Origin: Oikopleura dioica
Lineage: Eukaryota > Chordata > Appendicularia > Copelata > Oikopleuridae
DNA: 64,000 bases
Assembly (NCBI GenBank): GCA_907165135.1
Contig: OU015568.1
Coordinates: forward strand, 7,572,501 to 7,636,500
Direction: 5' to 3'
The translations under genes were made by a program, and so were the position numbers. The notes beneath the pieces were generated by a model. It was not told the origin of the DNA. It made no database searches and was given only the letters and a program-made list of their open reading frames with translations. Each line of letters starts with the position of its first letter. The stretch's first letter is position 1. Shown one piece after another: positions 20,045 through 34,545 of the stretch.

Positions 20045-22527
20045 ATGCTTTCGGGACTTGTCGGAAAATTCGTAGAAAAGGGCACCTTTCCAAAATGGAA
20101 GGGTGCTTCTTGGCTTTTTGCGGAGAATACTGCAGAGAGATTTGCTTATTATGGAATGCGCGCGGTGTTGATTCTTTTTATGAAGGATGTTCTCGACTAC
20201 GATGACGATACTGCGACTATCTGGTGAGTGAGTGTTGCAGATTTAGTGCAAGATCTTCTAGGTACCACGCTTTCGTTACTCTAACCTACATTTGGCCACT
20301 TGTGCTTGCTATTCTTGCAGACAGCTTTCTTGGAAAGTACAGGACAATTTTCATCGCGATTTGTGTCTATGTAACTGGTGCAATTCTTGCCTCCATTGGG
20401 ACTATGCCCAGCGTTTTTGGGGATGGATATGTAGACAACGAAGAAGGAGAGAACTGGTGGAGACTCAGTCAACCAGCTGTTCGGGGAGTTGCGTTATCAG
20501 GTCTTATGCTCGTCGCCTTCGGAAATGGTATGAAATCATGCGTCGCTCCAATGGGTGGGGACCAGTTCGAGCCAGAAGACGCGACGAATATTTCCAGATT
20601 CTTTGCTGCCTTCTATTTTTCGACAAACGTTGGCGCTTTCGTCACCCAGTTTATAACCCCGCTATTGCGCGATGTTCAATGCGGAATGGACGAATATGGC
20701 GTCGAGTCTTGCTACTTGTTGAGCTTTTGGACCTCGACTGGAATCATTTTCGCCGCGCTGCTACTTTTCCTTGGCGGGACGCCTTGGTATTATGAAAAGC
20801 CTTCTGAGGGCTCTCCACTTTTGAAGCACGGATGTGGCGCGATCAAAGTCATTGGGAGCATTTTGATCATGTACATACCGGTTCCATTCTTCTGGGCTCT
20901 CTTTGATCTCCAAGGAAGTCGCTGGACACTTTCAGCATTGCAGCTCAATGGAAAGCTTTCTGATACGTTCTACATTCTTCCAGACCAAATTCAATCCTTG
21001 AACCCACTTTTTGTCCTCATCCTCATTCCCCTCTGTAATTCAGTTGTATTTCCTCTTCTCGCTCGTTGTAACATTTTGACAACACCACTGCAGAAGATGT
21101 CAACTGGCATGTTCCTTGCCGTCGGCGCTTTTATCATTTCTGGGTTCTTGCAGATTGGAATCGAAGATGGCCTCACCCCTGTTCCTGATTATTATGGCCA
21201 AACAGTAGTTGTCGTAGCAAATGGTGATAGCAGTTGCTCTCAGCTAACTGTATCTTCTGAAATTTGGGATGATGATATGGTTCTTCGGAATGGCGAAAGA
21301 ACTGATACCTACGGAACTGTTCTTGACCTTAGCGATGTTAGAGGGAAAGACATCAAACTCAGTTGCAATGGAAACCAACTTGAAGTTATCTCCCTCGATG
21401 AAGATAACGTCAAGGAAAATTCAGTCAATACCTTTTTCTGGCAAGAAAATGGGTACGATGTCTTCGAAGCCCGCTACGCAAAATCCTCAAATAATTATGT
21501 CATCTTCCAAATGCTCAACCCAACAAGTCTCTACGCGAGTCTTAGCCAGCCAAATAACGAAAACTCTTTCCCATCTAACTTCAGGAATATCGAGCGACTC
21601 GAACCCGGTGGAATCAACAACGCCAACGTCAGCACAACTACTTATGATTCGAAGAGTACTGGCTTCGATTTGAAAGTGGATCTTTTTGAATCAAGGTAAG
21701 TTTATCTTCAGTAATAAACGGAGTCAGATAAAACTAAAATAGCTCGTCGACTAATATCAGAAAGACATGCACGCTGAAATTTGTAGATGCCGTGAAAGAT
21801 GGCCTCCTTGTTGATGGTCTTACGGAAGAATGGGTAGTTCCATCGTCAGTTTTAACAGTATTATGAAATTTTTAAGGGCGTCTCTGCTATTTACACGCTC
21901 ATCATTACCGAAACATCTTCCGGTTGCAAGATCAATGTGCACAAGGACTCCAACTCCGCGCAACTTTCCATCATGTGGTTCATCCCGCAATATTTCGTCA
22001 TGACACTTGCAGAAGTGTTAATCAACGTCACAGGTTAATTGACATCCTAATCTCGTCCCTACAAACTCTTTAGGTGTCGAGTGGGCATATACTGAGGCTC
22101 CTCCGAGCATGAAATCTGTCGTCAATGCCTTCTGGGTGCTTACTGTTTGTGTTGGTAATTTGATTGACTTGATCATTGTTTCCATCAAATTCACGGAGAA
22201 GCAGAGCTCGGAATACTTCCTTTTCGGAATGAGTTTGACATTCAGTTCAAATCAATAAGAAACTACAGATCGAAAACTCAATAAAAAGCCGGTCTAATGG
22301 CTGTGGCCGCTCTAGCGTTCGCCCTGCTGGCGTATTTCTACTACGAATATGTTGAAGAAGGAGCATATGATGAGTTTGAGGCAAATGTGTCAAGTGGCAA
22401 AAATAATCAAGTTGCGAATTTCGAAGATCCAGAAGAAAAGCAAGAAGAAGACAATCAAGAAGCAGAGAGCAAAGAAGAAGAAGACTGTGAAACTGAATCT
22501 AAAAAAGACGATGCCACTGATTTCTGA
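20045..22527 (+). CDS. SLC15A: Proton-coupled oligopeptide transporter, SLC15 family
   Basis: Exons 20045-20223, 20262-21695, 21761-21833, 21877-22033, 22074-22232 and 22289-22527 give 746 residues. Family marks: FAENTAERFAYYGMRAVL at the start of TM1, GDQFEP, FYFSTNVGAF, FWALFDLQGSRWTL (TM7) and EWAYTEAPPSMKSVV (TM10), followed by two further helices and an acidic, probably cytosolic C-tail rich in Glu/Lys. A large extracellular domain lies between TM9 and TM10, as in PEPT1/2. The loop between TM6 and TM7 is much shorter than in mammals: YEKPSEGSPLLKHG leads almost directly into TM7. The role is uptake of di- and tripeptides with protons at the cell surface (family knowledge). Introns are 38-65 bp. 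The last intron uses a GT inside FGM; a GA donor 7 bp earlier would also fit. Confidence 0.9.
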
Positions 22528-22796
22528 ATTTTGTTTGTAATCTTAGATGAAATATATTTTAATAAAATTATTTTCACAAGGAATAATATGGGTTTATCAG
22601 AAAAAAAGAAGGAGAATGATAAGAGAATACCGATGGCTTTCGCTCTAATATCCAACAGCGCCACCACTTCGTGTCTCGACAAATTTGATTGGCTTACCCG
22701 AATCCATATGTGGATACATGGGCGATTTTTCGGGCGAACGCCAGAAACCATCGAAGCTTTATAATTTATAATGTTCAAGAGTCTGTGCGTCCTCAA

Positions 22797-22869
22797 GCCT
22801 CCTTAGCTCAGTGGTTAGAGCACTGGTCTTGTAAACAAGGGGTCGGTGGTTCGATTCCGCTAGGAGGCA
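22797..22869 (+). tRNA. tRNA-Thr (anticodon TGT)
   Basis: 73 nt with a perfect 7-bp acceptor stem (GCCTCCT / AGGAGGC), A box TTAGCTCAGTGGTTAGAGC, anticodon loop CTTGTAA giving anticodon TGT, and B box GGTTCGATTCC. The anticodon stem has one G-A mismatch. A discriminator A follows, then TCTTTT as a likely polymerase III terminator. It is free-standing between the SLC15 gene and the small membrane-protein gene. Confidence 0.95.
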
Positions 22870-23193
22870 TTCTTTTGACAATTCTAGCGCTAGAAATTCA
22901 ATATTTTTTAATCCAAAATAAATAGTAACTCGATAATAGTGTAATATACTTTATATAATATACACTAATTCTTATGGGTACTTCAATCATTTAAAATTAC
23001 TAAGAAATTAGTCTAAAAGATTGCGTCGTCAGCGTTTTATGTTGCTAAAGTTACGATGTTGTTCATAAAAGCAGGGATGATTGTCTTTCTTCGTGACTAA
23101 GAGCCTCTTTTATTACCCCCATCGATAGAGAAAGCGTTTCCTCTTCACTATCGCAATCAGCATCGCAAAAAGGGACCCTCGAAAAACTCAAAA
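22870..23193. other. Non-coding spacer
   Basis: AT-rich spacer downstream of the tRNA and upstream of the next gene. A TATATAATATAC-like tract is near 22945-22970. Nothing else is recognisable. Confidence 0.4.
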
Positions 23194-23618
23194 ATGCGTT
23201 TATTTTTGCTTCTTTTCGCACTTTTCAGAGATTCCTCTGCAGAAGAAAATCCACTGATCGAAAAGGGAATATGCTTCGAAATGCCAGACAGTCATTTTCA
23301 AGTGCTAAAGGCACTGTCTGACAACTGGAAATGCACGGTGCCCAAGTGTTGCTTCGGCGACTATACAATTTGGGATGGAAGAGTCGAATGCGAAGTTGAA
23401 GATGATGCCGAGGTACTAATTTCAAGCTTTCCAGGAAAAACGAGATTGATTTGTAATTTTAGAAAACTGAAGACGGGATCGAAATCGGGCACTGCAAAAT
23501 TTCATCGACCGGTTGGGCAATTATTGGGGCCACAATTGCTGCTGTCGTTGTTGGGATTCTGATAATCTCCTGCGTTATTAATTGCTTCTGTAAATGTTGC
23601 TGCTGCTTTAAAAATTGA
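23194..23618 (+). CDS. Small type I membrane protein with Cys-rich ends
   Basis: Exons 23194-23412 and 23463-23618 with a 50-bp intron encode 124 residues. A signal peptide (MRLFLLLFALFRDSSA) is followed by an ectodomain of about 70 residues with CFEMP, CTVPKCCFGDY, CEVE and a final Cys. A single membrane helix follows (GWAIIGATIAAVVVGILIIS), then a short Cys-packed tail (CVINCFCKCCCCF) that is probably palmitoylated. The order of Cys-rich ectodomain, helix and juxtamembrane Cys cluster resembles Shisa/WBP1-type adaptors, but spacing does not clearly match and I do not assign it. The longer frame without splicing loses the membrane helix, so the intron is preferred. Confidence 0.7.
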
Positions 23619-24115
23619 ATTGATAGAAACATTCTCGTTCCGGGAAATTAATAAAAAGATCAATTATTTTACTTCATTTTGAGTTTATTTTTAGTCGAAC
23701 AACAGTTTTGGTTAACAAAAATATGGTTAATATAGATGGTTAATAATCTCGTTATTATACCTTGACCAGGACTTAAATTGCGTGAATTTCTTAACTGCAT
23801 AAAGAAACTTCTTCTTTTCGATTATATTAGCGTTTTCATTTCAAAAGAGGATAAGGAGGCACTCAAGGCATTTTTATTCACAGAGATTTTTGTTTAAAAA
23901 GGTCTAAATTTGGCGGAGCTAAATAGAATGCCAGGCTAATTTCGCCCCACGGGCAGTCTGATTTCTAACGCTGTGAAAAAAAGACAAGAAATAATTTCAA
24001 TAGATTCTTGAATAAGCATTTATACAGACAACTACAGGCAAAACTTCAGAAGAAAACGTTGCTTATGAAGCTGCAGAGAAAGCTATTTTGATAGGATTTG
24101 TAGGACTTTTTGAGT
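23619..24115. other. Non-coding spacer
   Basis: Contains an AATAAA at 23650 that would serve the small membrane-protein gene, then AT-rich sequence without coding signals up to the first ATG of the coiled-coil gene. Confidence 0.4.
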
Positions 24116-27100
24116 ATGGAGAATTCTGAGGAGTCACCTCAGAAGTCAGAGAAAATTAACGTAAGAGAAGATCATAAAAAAGAAGAAGAGACAATCGATC
24201 AAGACGAAGATGGATCAGGGAGGGTCATAAACTAGATTCAGAAAGATTTCACGCATTTCAGGCCACGTCTTGACCTTTGAAAAAGTACTTTCCGATGCGT
24301 CCCAAAGTGATAGTTCGGAGAATAAAACGAGCTCTCGCAATTCTTCGCCTGTAAATAATGAGGTTGATTTGGAGGAATTGGGAATAATAGACGATGAGCC
24401 AGAAATAGAAGAGAAGCAAGAAACAGCTCAAGAAGAACAAGGTGAATCGAATGAGTCAGCAAATTCTCAAGCAGATGCCGAGGTCACACAGGAAACAAAC
24501 AACGTCTCTAGCGAAGAAATTTCAAATGCGATTCAATCAGAGAAACAAGTGTCTGCAGAAAACAACTTGAAAGAGAACCAAGATGGATCTGACGGACCCG
24601 AGGCTGATCATCAAGGTGCGGAAAACAACACCGAAAAAGAAGCTTCATCATCAGAAATTAATGTCGAGGAAACGACCGAAATCTCTGACGGAGAAGACGA
24701 TTCCAAAGAAATCCAATTAGAACAATCCGAATCGCCAGAAAATAACGAAAGAGAAGAGAAAGATGGATCTGTTGATCATGATCGAGCTCCATCTCCAACT
24801 CAAGCTGCTCAAAACAATGATGCAATGTCAAAGAAAATCGATGAAACCGATCGAGTTGATCAAGTTGAGGAAAACTTCTCTGACTATGATGTTGTCGAGG
24901 AAAATGAAGAAAAATCGAAATCTGTTGATGATAAAGAAGAAGCTCTAGAACAGAATGATGAAACCAACGAAAATGAAAAAGAAGAGCTAGTTGAAAAGAA
25001 AGATGAAGAGGCTCAAAAAGATCATAAGGAAGCAAGTGACGAAGAAACGGCTGAAACTCAAGGTGTGCAACAAGATCGTAAAAATGATGTGACTAACAAC
25101 AACCAGGAATCATCAAGCCCGACCGCAGATTCCGAGGAATCAACAAAGCTTTCTGAGAGCGATATTCAGTCAAGCACACCTGAAGAGGGCCTCGTTAATG
25201 CACAGAGTATACAACCGAGCACCAATGAGATAATACGAGACGAAGACAAAAAAGATACTTCCTATAGCGATACTAAAACTGCAGAAGAACCAGCAATAGA
25301 GAGCTCAAGCGCGATGGATGTCAGTGGCTTTGATGACAACTTTGACCCTTCAATTCACAAGGAAAATCATAAGAAAATCGATGATTCTGAAGTCCGCGAG
25401 TTGAAATTTCAACTAGAACGTGCAGAAAGACGATGTTCTCTCACAGAACAGGTGTTTTCAAAATATTAAATTTAAGGATATAAGCTATGAATTTGAACTT
25501 TCGTAGCGCCTAAATGCGCAGTAGGATCATTTTTATTTCAATAGTAATCCTACCTGAAAATGCTCGTAAAACTCAAATCTGGTATTTTTAAAAAAATTTT
25601 TATAGAAAATTTTCCTTTTAGAGCGTTTTTAAATCTTACGATCGCGATTCCTCGAAATTTTTCCACTAAATTGGTCGAGTTTTTTCGATAAATAGCTTCT
25701 CTTAACCCTTATCTACAATATTGACGGTTAAGTTTTCCGTAATTCCGACCAAAACCGATTTTAGAGCCATTTCCATGAAGCTTACTCAGCGCGTAAAAGC
25801 TCTACAAAGCGGCGCGCTGGGCGCTCGCTCTCTCGACTCCTCTTTTCCGTGAGAGTAGCGCGGTTGAGCGGAGCGCTGTGATTGGTTGCACGCGAAAAAG
25901 CACAAGAAGAAGAAAAACACGAGCAAGAAAGAGGAAAACGCTAGAATGAAAATTCGAGCGAGTTTTGGAACAAAAGCCCGTCAATTTTCTAGCTTAGCAT
26001 CATTTTAATACAATACACGGTTCAGTTTTAGCGATTTAATGGATAAATTTCGATAAATCGAGATCGTAAGATTTGAAATCGCTCTAGAGAGCAAATTTTC
26101 TACAAAAAAAGTTTTAAAAATTCAAGATTTGAGTTTTGCGTGCATTTTCAGGTAGGATTACTATTGAAATAAAAATGATCCTACTGCGCATTTAGGCGCT
26201 ACGAAAGTTCAAATTCATAGCTTATATCCTTAAATTGTTCAACAAATCTTTAGAGACTTGTCGAGTCACAGGAAAAATTCCAGGCGCTGGAAGAAAAATT
26301 CGAAACCTCAAAAGCTTCCTATATTGGGCTGAGCACACAAATGATCGAACTCAAAAATGAAAACATCGAAATGGACTCGATCATGGAAGAACTAAAGGAC
26401 GAGAAAACTGAGCTTACGATAGCCCTAGAGGTCGCTAAAAAGGCAGCAGAAGAATTGAAACAGCTCAAAGTAAGGTAAAACCATCTTTCTTCTTTCTAAC
26501 CGAAATTTAGGCGGACAAAGAAAGCGGAGAAGAACAACTGGCATCGGACAAAATGCGGTTGGAAAAGGAGCTGATGAACGGGCAAGCCGAAATCTCAAGG
26601 CTAAACATTGAGCTGGAGAATTTTCAAGCAGAGCTTCAGGAACTTGACGGCAGGTGGAAAGCAGAAGTGGAGAACTTGAACGAAGAAAATGCTCAGCTAA
26701 GGAAGAGCTTGGAGCAATCTTCTCAGGTCTTTTTCATCCTCTTTTCGAGACGAATAATAACTTTTCTTTAGGCTATCGTGGAGTTAGAACGCGCTGCCGG
26801 CGAGACTTCTTCATCTGCTGACGAAATCGCTGCGCTCAACTCAGAACTAGCCTCGCTGCAGGAACAACTGTCAAGTTCGGAGAATCAGCTCAATTCATTG
26901 CAGGAAGAGAATGCGAAACTCTCCACAGAAGCTGCGGAATGTCGCGAAGCTGCTTCGACGGCCGCTGCGGCGACTTCTGCCGCCAAATCAGCCGAGGAAC
27001 AGATTCGTCTCAAGTTCGAGAATCTTGAAATTCAACTTGAAGAGGCCCAAGAAAAAGTAACGAGCAAAGATGAAGAGAAAAAAGCTTACGTGAGTACTGA

Positions 27101-27815
27101 TAGTTTTTCCGGCTTTTTCACCGATTATTTTTCTGAATATGCATGGATTATTATATTCATTTGAAGGGACGTCTCCAGTCCCACATGGTCTAGGGGTTAG
27201 GATTTCGGATTTTCACTCCGACGGCCCGGGTTCGATTCCCGGTGTGGGAGGACTTTTTGATTTTTAACACAATGAAGTCGTGCTTTTACAGTAACTCTCT
27301 GGCGTAATCTTTTAACAAATGAAAGCTTTATCTGTAGAAATACAGGGATATATCGACATAAAGCTATTTTGTAAGGTAATTGACACTAAAAATCGCCTTA
27401 ATACTTGCCTATTCCTCCATGATTTCAGCTCACCCTTCCCTAGGTCGTCTTGAGATCAAAGTACGACGAGTTAGAAGCAGACCACGATGCACTCATTGAC
27501 GAACTCGAAAAGCTGGAAGCAGAAAACGAGGCACTCAAAAAACTGATGCCAGCTTCGAACTCCATTAGTGGCACTAATGAGCAACCTGCTGGAGATGTGG
27601 CGCAAGAAAACGAACGCCTCATCAAAAACAATCTTCATTTAGGTAAGAACAGACGATAATTTATTTGTTCTTTCAACGATTTTCTAGCATCCGAAGTTCA
27701 AAAAGTAACCGCCGAGAATGATGAGCTCCTGTCGGAGAATCAGCTCTTGAAAAAGTATCTCGACGACATCAACCTTCTTTCCAGCCAAATGAGTCTCTAC
27801 ACAAGTCTCAAGTAA
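24116..27815 (+). CDS. Acidic coiled-coil protein with SCOC/UNC-69-like C-terminus
   Basis: The main exon (about 24262-25451) encodes nearly 400 residues very rich in Glu, Asp, Ser, Asn and Gln. Later exons (26254-26475, 26512-26727, 26772-27090, about 27444-27642 and 27687-27815) encode continuous coiled coil (ELKFQLERAERRCSLTEQ, ELASLQEQLSSSENQLNSL). The last exons read RLIKNNLHL, ENDELLSENQLLKKYLDDI and then a Ser/Thr tail, which resembles the short coiled-coil protein SCOC/UNC-69, a Golgi and axonal transport adaptor. Here it ends a protein about ten times longer. A first exon from the ATG at 24116 (MENSEESPQKSEKINV) fits in style, but its splice phase to the main exon is not resolved. 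Introns carry a 768-bp palindromic element and a tRNA-Glu. A poly(A) signal is at 28026. Confidence 0.65.
25469..26236. mobile_element. 768-bp long-inverted-repeat element in an intron
   Basis: The two ends are inverted copies of each other for roughly 200 bp. The outer ~105 bp are almost identical (AATTTAAGGATATAAGC inward to GTAGGATCATTTTTATTTC and CCTACCTGAAAATG). The middle has no open frame of note. The flanking intron, without the insert, would be about 35 bp, typical for this genome. No clear target duplication could be read because the ends are themselves AT-palindromic. The near identity of the arms suggests recent insertion or gene conversion. Confidence 0.8.
27179..27250 (+). tRNA. 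tRNA-Glu (anticodon TTC) inside an intron
   Basis: 72 nt with acceptor stem TCCCACA/TGTGGGA, A box TGGTCTAGGGGTTAGGA, a perfect anticodon stem TCGGA/TCCGA around loop TTTTCAC (anticodon TTC), and B box GGTTCGATTCC. It lies on the same strand as the host coiled-coil gene, in the intron after 27090. Confidence 0.95.
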
Positions 27816-28503
27816 AAAAACAGCCCTACAACTGTAACTGTAAAACTAACAGCATAAAAACTAACTATATGAAATTCATATCGAACGTTCCATATCAACA
27901 GTTCTCTCTCTCTTTCTTCCTGATTACCGAATCACCTGCTCAATTACAGCTCTCGTCCTTCGCAGTAACAAACTGTAGCCTGCATATTTAATTCCTGCAA
28001 AAAAATGAGACACTGTAACAAGTTGAAATAAAGTTTTTGCCTTTTTGTTGTATTTGGCGGAATTTCTCGAGCTCAAATAGAAACTCTAGTTTAATATAAA
28101 TATATGTATAGAACTAAGGATATTGTTGAACGCTGTTCAGCAGTCTGACAGTAAGACTACGACACAACATAACAGAAGTGGAATAGAAGCGATTATTTCC
28201 AACCGGAACCGGTCGTTGATAATGACGAGTTAAGAAGTTGGGTGCAAAGCAACCAGGCTTGTACCCTTGTGACCCCACTTTGATGTCACTGTGAGATACT
28301 GGAAGATAAGAATTGAAAGCATATTCAAAGGTTTAAGAAAAAAAGTTGGATGTAGGGTTGGGGAGATTGATGAGCGCGAACAGAAATCTCAGGAAAAAAG
28401 GATGAAAAGGGTTCAAAAGATTGTACAGTTGCGTCTACCCAGTTATTGCACCTGCGCGGATAAACGATGAAATTCAAAAACGCTAGTATTTTGAATCGCA
28501 GCT
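27816..28503. other. 3' flanks of the convergent coiled-coil and PAPSS genes
   Basis: Holds the 3' untranslated region of the plus-strand gene (AATAAA at about 28026) and that of the minus-strand PAPSS gene. A short pyrimidine repeat CTCTCTCTCTTTC lies near 27905. No coding sequence. Confidence 0.5.
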
Positions 28504-32317
<3,814 letters not shown>

Positions 32318-33216
32318 TGTAATTTATCAAATTGTTATGTTACGAAAACTGTTCGTTGAACTAATTGAACACGTTTTTCATTGTTTACGGTCCCCGCAAA
32401 TGTTCTAGAAACAATTACCCCTTTTGGTCGTTTAGCGGCAGGTTCTCCAGAGCTCATCTTGGGTTTTAGGGTCTCTTTTACGAAAAACTAGGAGAGTGAT
32501 AGAATTCTGCAGCGGGAGTAGTAGCTGGCTCACGTCTGAGCCCTGTCGTTTGAGCCCAACGCCAAGAGGCCTGTGCGGGCGAGAGGGCGCCAAATTCAAA
32601 CAACAGTTGAAACGACTTATTGATAGCCCCCGAAAACCTCCACCAAGAGTAAAAATGATGGGGCCACAGAGCATCTCAGCATTATCGTGAAAACCGCTTA
32701 TCGGGATTGGGTTGAGCGAGCGTTGGCGTCGCGCCAAAGTGCTGCATATAGGGCGGCATATCCTGCTGGCAGGGGGCCAGGAAACGTCGCTTTCCATGTA
32801 CCGACCAAATTACGCCGGTCACGGTTCATTACGGTGTTTCTTTTCAACTAGAATTTAGGGTCTGATAATTAAAAATCGACCACCTAGCATTCTTCATTAA
32901 TTATGATGCTATTAATTTAGCCAAAATCGAGTCCTTGAAAAATTCCAATTCAAGTCTTTTGACGTCATAAAATAGCATGGACGATTTGTCAAAGGAGAAA
33001 AAAAATGAGCAATTGTGACAAAAATCAGTTCCTTATTGTACCCAAGGACATGATACCAAGGCCGCGCCAAAGACAAATACTACCTACCCGCCGCAAACGA
33101 TTCTCCCCTACCTTGAAGTTACTACCTTGCCCTGAGTCAATGAGACCTTAGTCCTTGGCAGTAAAAAATAAGGGGATCATTAAAAGTTGAAAGAATTGAG
33201 AGAGAATTAGGCATAC

Positions 33217-33282
33217 TTTGGTAGTCCCGGCGATGAGCTCGTCCATAGGGTGCCCGTCACAATCATAATTATCCAGCGACAT
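33217..33282 (-). CDS. PAPSS: Candidate alternative first exon 1b of PAPSS
   Basis: ATG at 33282 begins 22 codons (MSLDNYDCDGHPMDELIAGTTK) ending in phase 0 at a GT donor (GTATGCC). That phase matches PAPSS exon 2 (32128-32200), which itself starts with ATGAAAGCC. It is isolated in a gene-poor region about 1 kb upstream of exon 1a. No other gene nearby could use it. Supported only by frame, donor and position. Confidence 0.4.
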
Positions 33283-34095
33283 TTTTACAACTTGAGAAAC
33301 TAAGGAGTCCTTATTATTAAACTCTAAAAGACGATCAGTTTCAGCTGGCGCTCTTCTTTAGTGAATAGGTAATATTTTAATTTCGTAAACGTGGCATTTT
33401 ATTGTCATCTCAATTATTAGCGTCTTCAAGGACCATCAATGCTCAACGAATATCCTGGTCAATTTCTGGCTTGTTTCATTATGTAATCAATTACATAAAC
33501 AAAAACCAAAGAGCCGCGAGAAAACATAAAAAATGCCCAAGTTCATATTTATCTTTGGCCGTAAACTATTTGACGATTTACGGCAGTGCGTAAAAAATGG
33601 ACCTATTTTCCTTGATTTACGCGATCGACTCTTTCTTTTCACTCGTCGCGATTTCTGTCCAGTTGGTTAGACAAAAAATGCAATGATAAAATCAACAATG
33701 GAAATCAGTGTTGTTAAATTTCTCTAACCAGGAAACTTGGACTTGCTTGTAATATGCATTTTGCGGTAGAAAAATATAAAAATAAAGTGGTTTCTGATTA
33801 TAAATTAGTTTTGATTTTGAGTTGGTTTAATTTTCAAACCGGAAATGATTATGTCCTTTAGCCTATTCATCCCCTTTTGATTTTCTGATCGCTTATGATC
33901 TGAGGGATTATTTATTATTATCATCAGACTGAAAAAACAAGAACTTGTCTAACTGATAAGCGCTGGCGCGACTCCCGCTGCGTTTAGTGTGATAGCGCTG
34001 TTTATGCTCGCTTGAAAGAAGCTTGAAGAAGCGGATATTATATGTTATCAGCACTAGAATTCAATGAATTCAATTGAACATGCAGATGGCTAGGA

Positions 34096-34281
34096 TCATG
34101 GAGCTGCTCCTGCCTTAGGTGCTTCCTTTGCCGGGTGCGGTTCAACCAAAAAAAGTGAACTCGGCGGGAGATCGCCCGCAAAATGAATCGCCCCAGGCGC
34201 TATTCTTGCTGATAACGAGCGATCCAGCGGGAAATTAGATAAGTCCGGGTCAATACCGGATGTTCGCGGGTAAACCCTCAT
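34096..34281 (-). CDS. Possible small protein of 61 residues, unrecognised
   Basis: A short frame with an ATG at 34281, a possible acceptor GTGCAG about 25 bp upstream, and GC content clearly above its surroundings. It reads MRVYPRTSGIDPDLSNFPLD and ends AKEAPKAGAAP. It has no membrane segment or recognised family. It could be a real small gene, a missed exon, or chance. Confidence 0.25.
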   Translation of the reverse strand: MRVYPRTSGIDPDLSNFPLDRSLSARIAPGAIHFAGDLPPSSLFLVEPHPAKEAPKAGAAP

Positions 34282-34536
34282 GTCTGTCAGCCAAAAGTCT
34301 GCACAAGTTTAACATACTTTGGTTAAATAAACAAAAGTCTGATAACTTATCAGTGATAAGAAAATTTTCATAGTTTTTGAAGAAAATAATATAATTTTTT
34401 GAATAGATTTTCAATAAGAAATTAGGAGAATAAAATTCAATGAGCCGGGTTGGAGGACAAAAGACGGTCCAATAAATTCCACGCCACTAATTTTCACGCG
34501 AAGAATAGTCAATTTGAAATTCTCTGAAAAACTTAC

Positions 34537-34545
34537 CTCAGCCAT
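34537..34545 (-). CDS. PAPSS: Candidate alternative first exon 1c of PAPSS (M-A-E)
   Basis: ATGGCTGAG followed by a consensus donor GTAAGTTTT. It ends in phase 0, as required for PAPSS exon 2 at 32200, and would imply an intron of about 2.3 kb. Three codons are too few to prove; the consensus Met context and donor are the only evidence. Confidence 0.2.
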
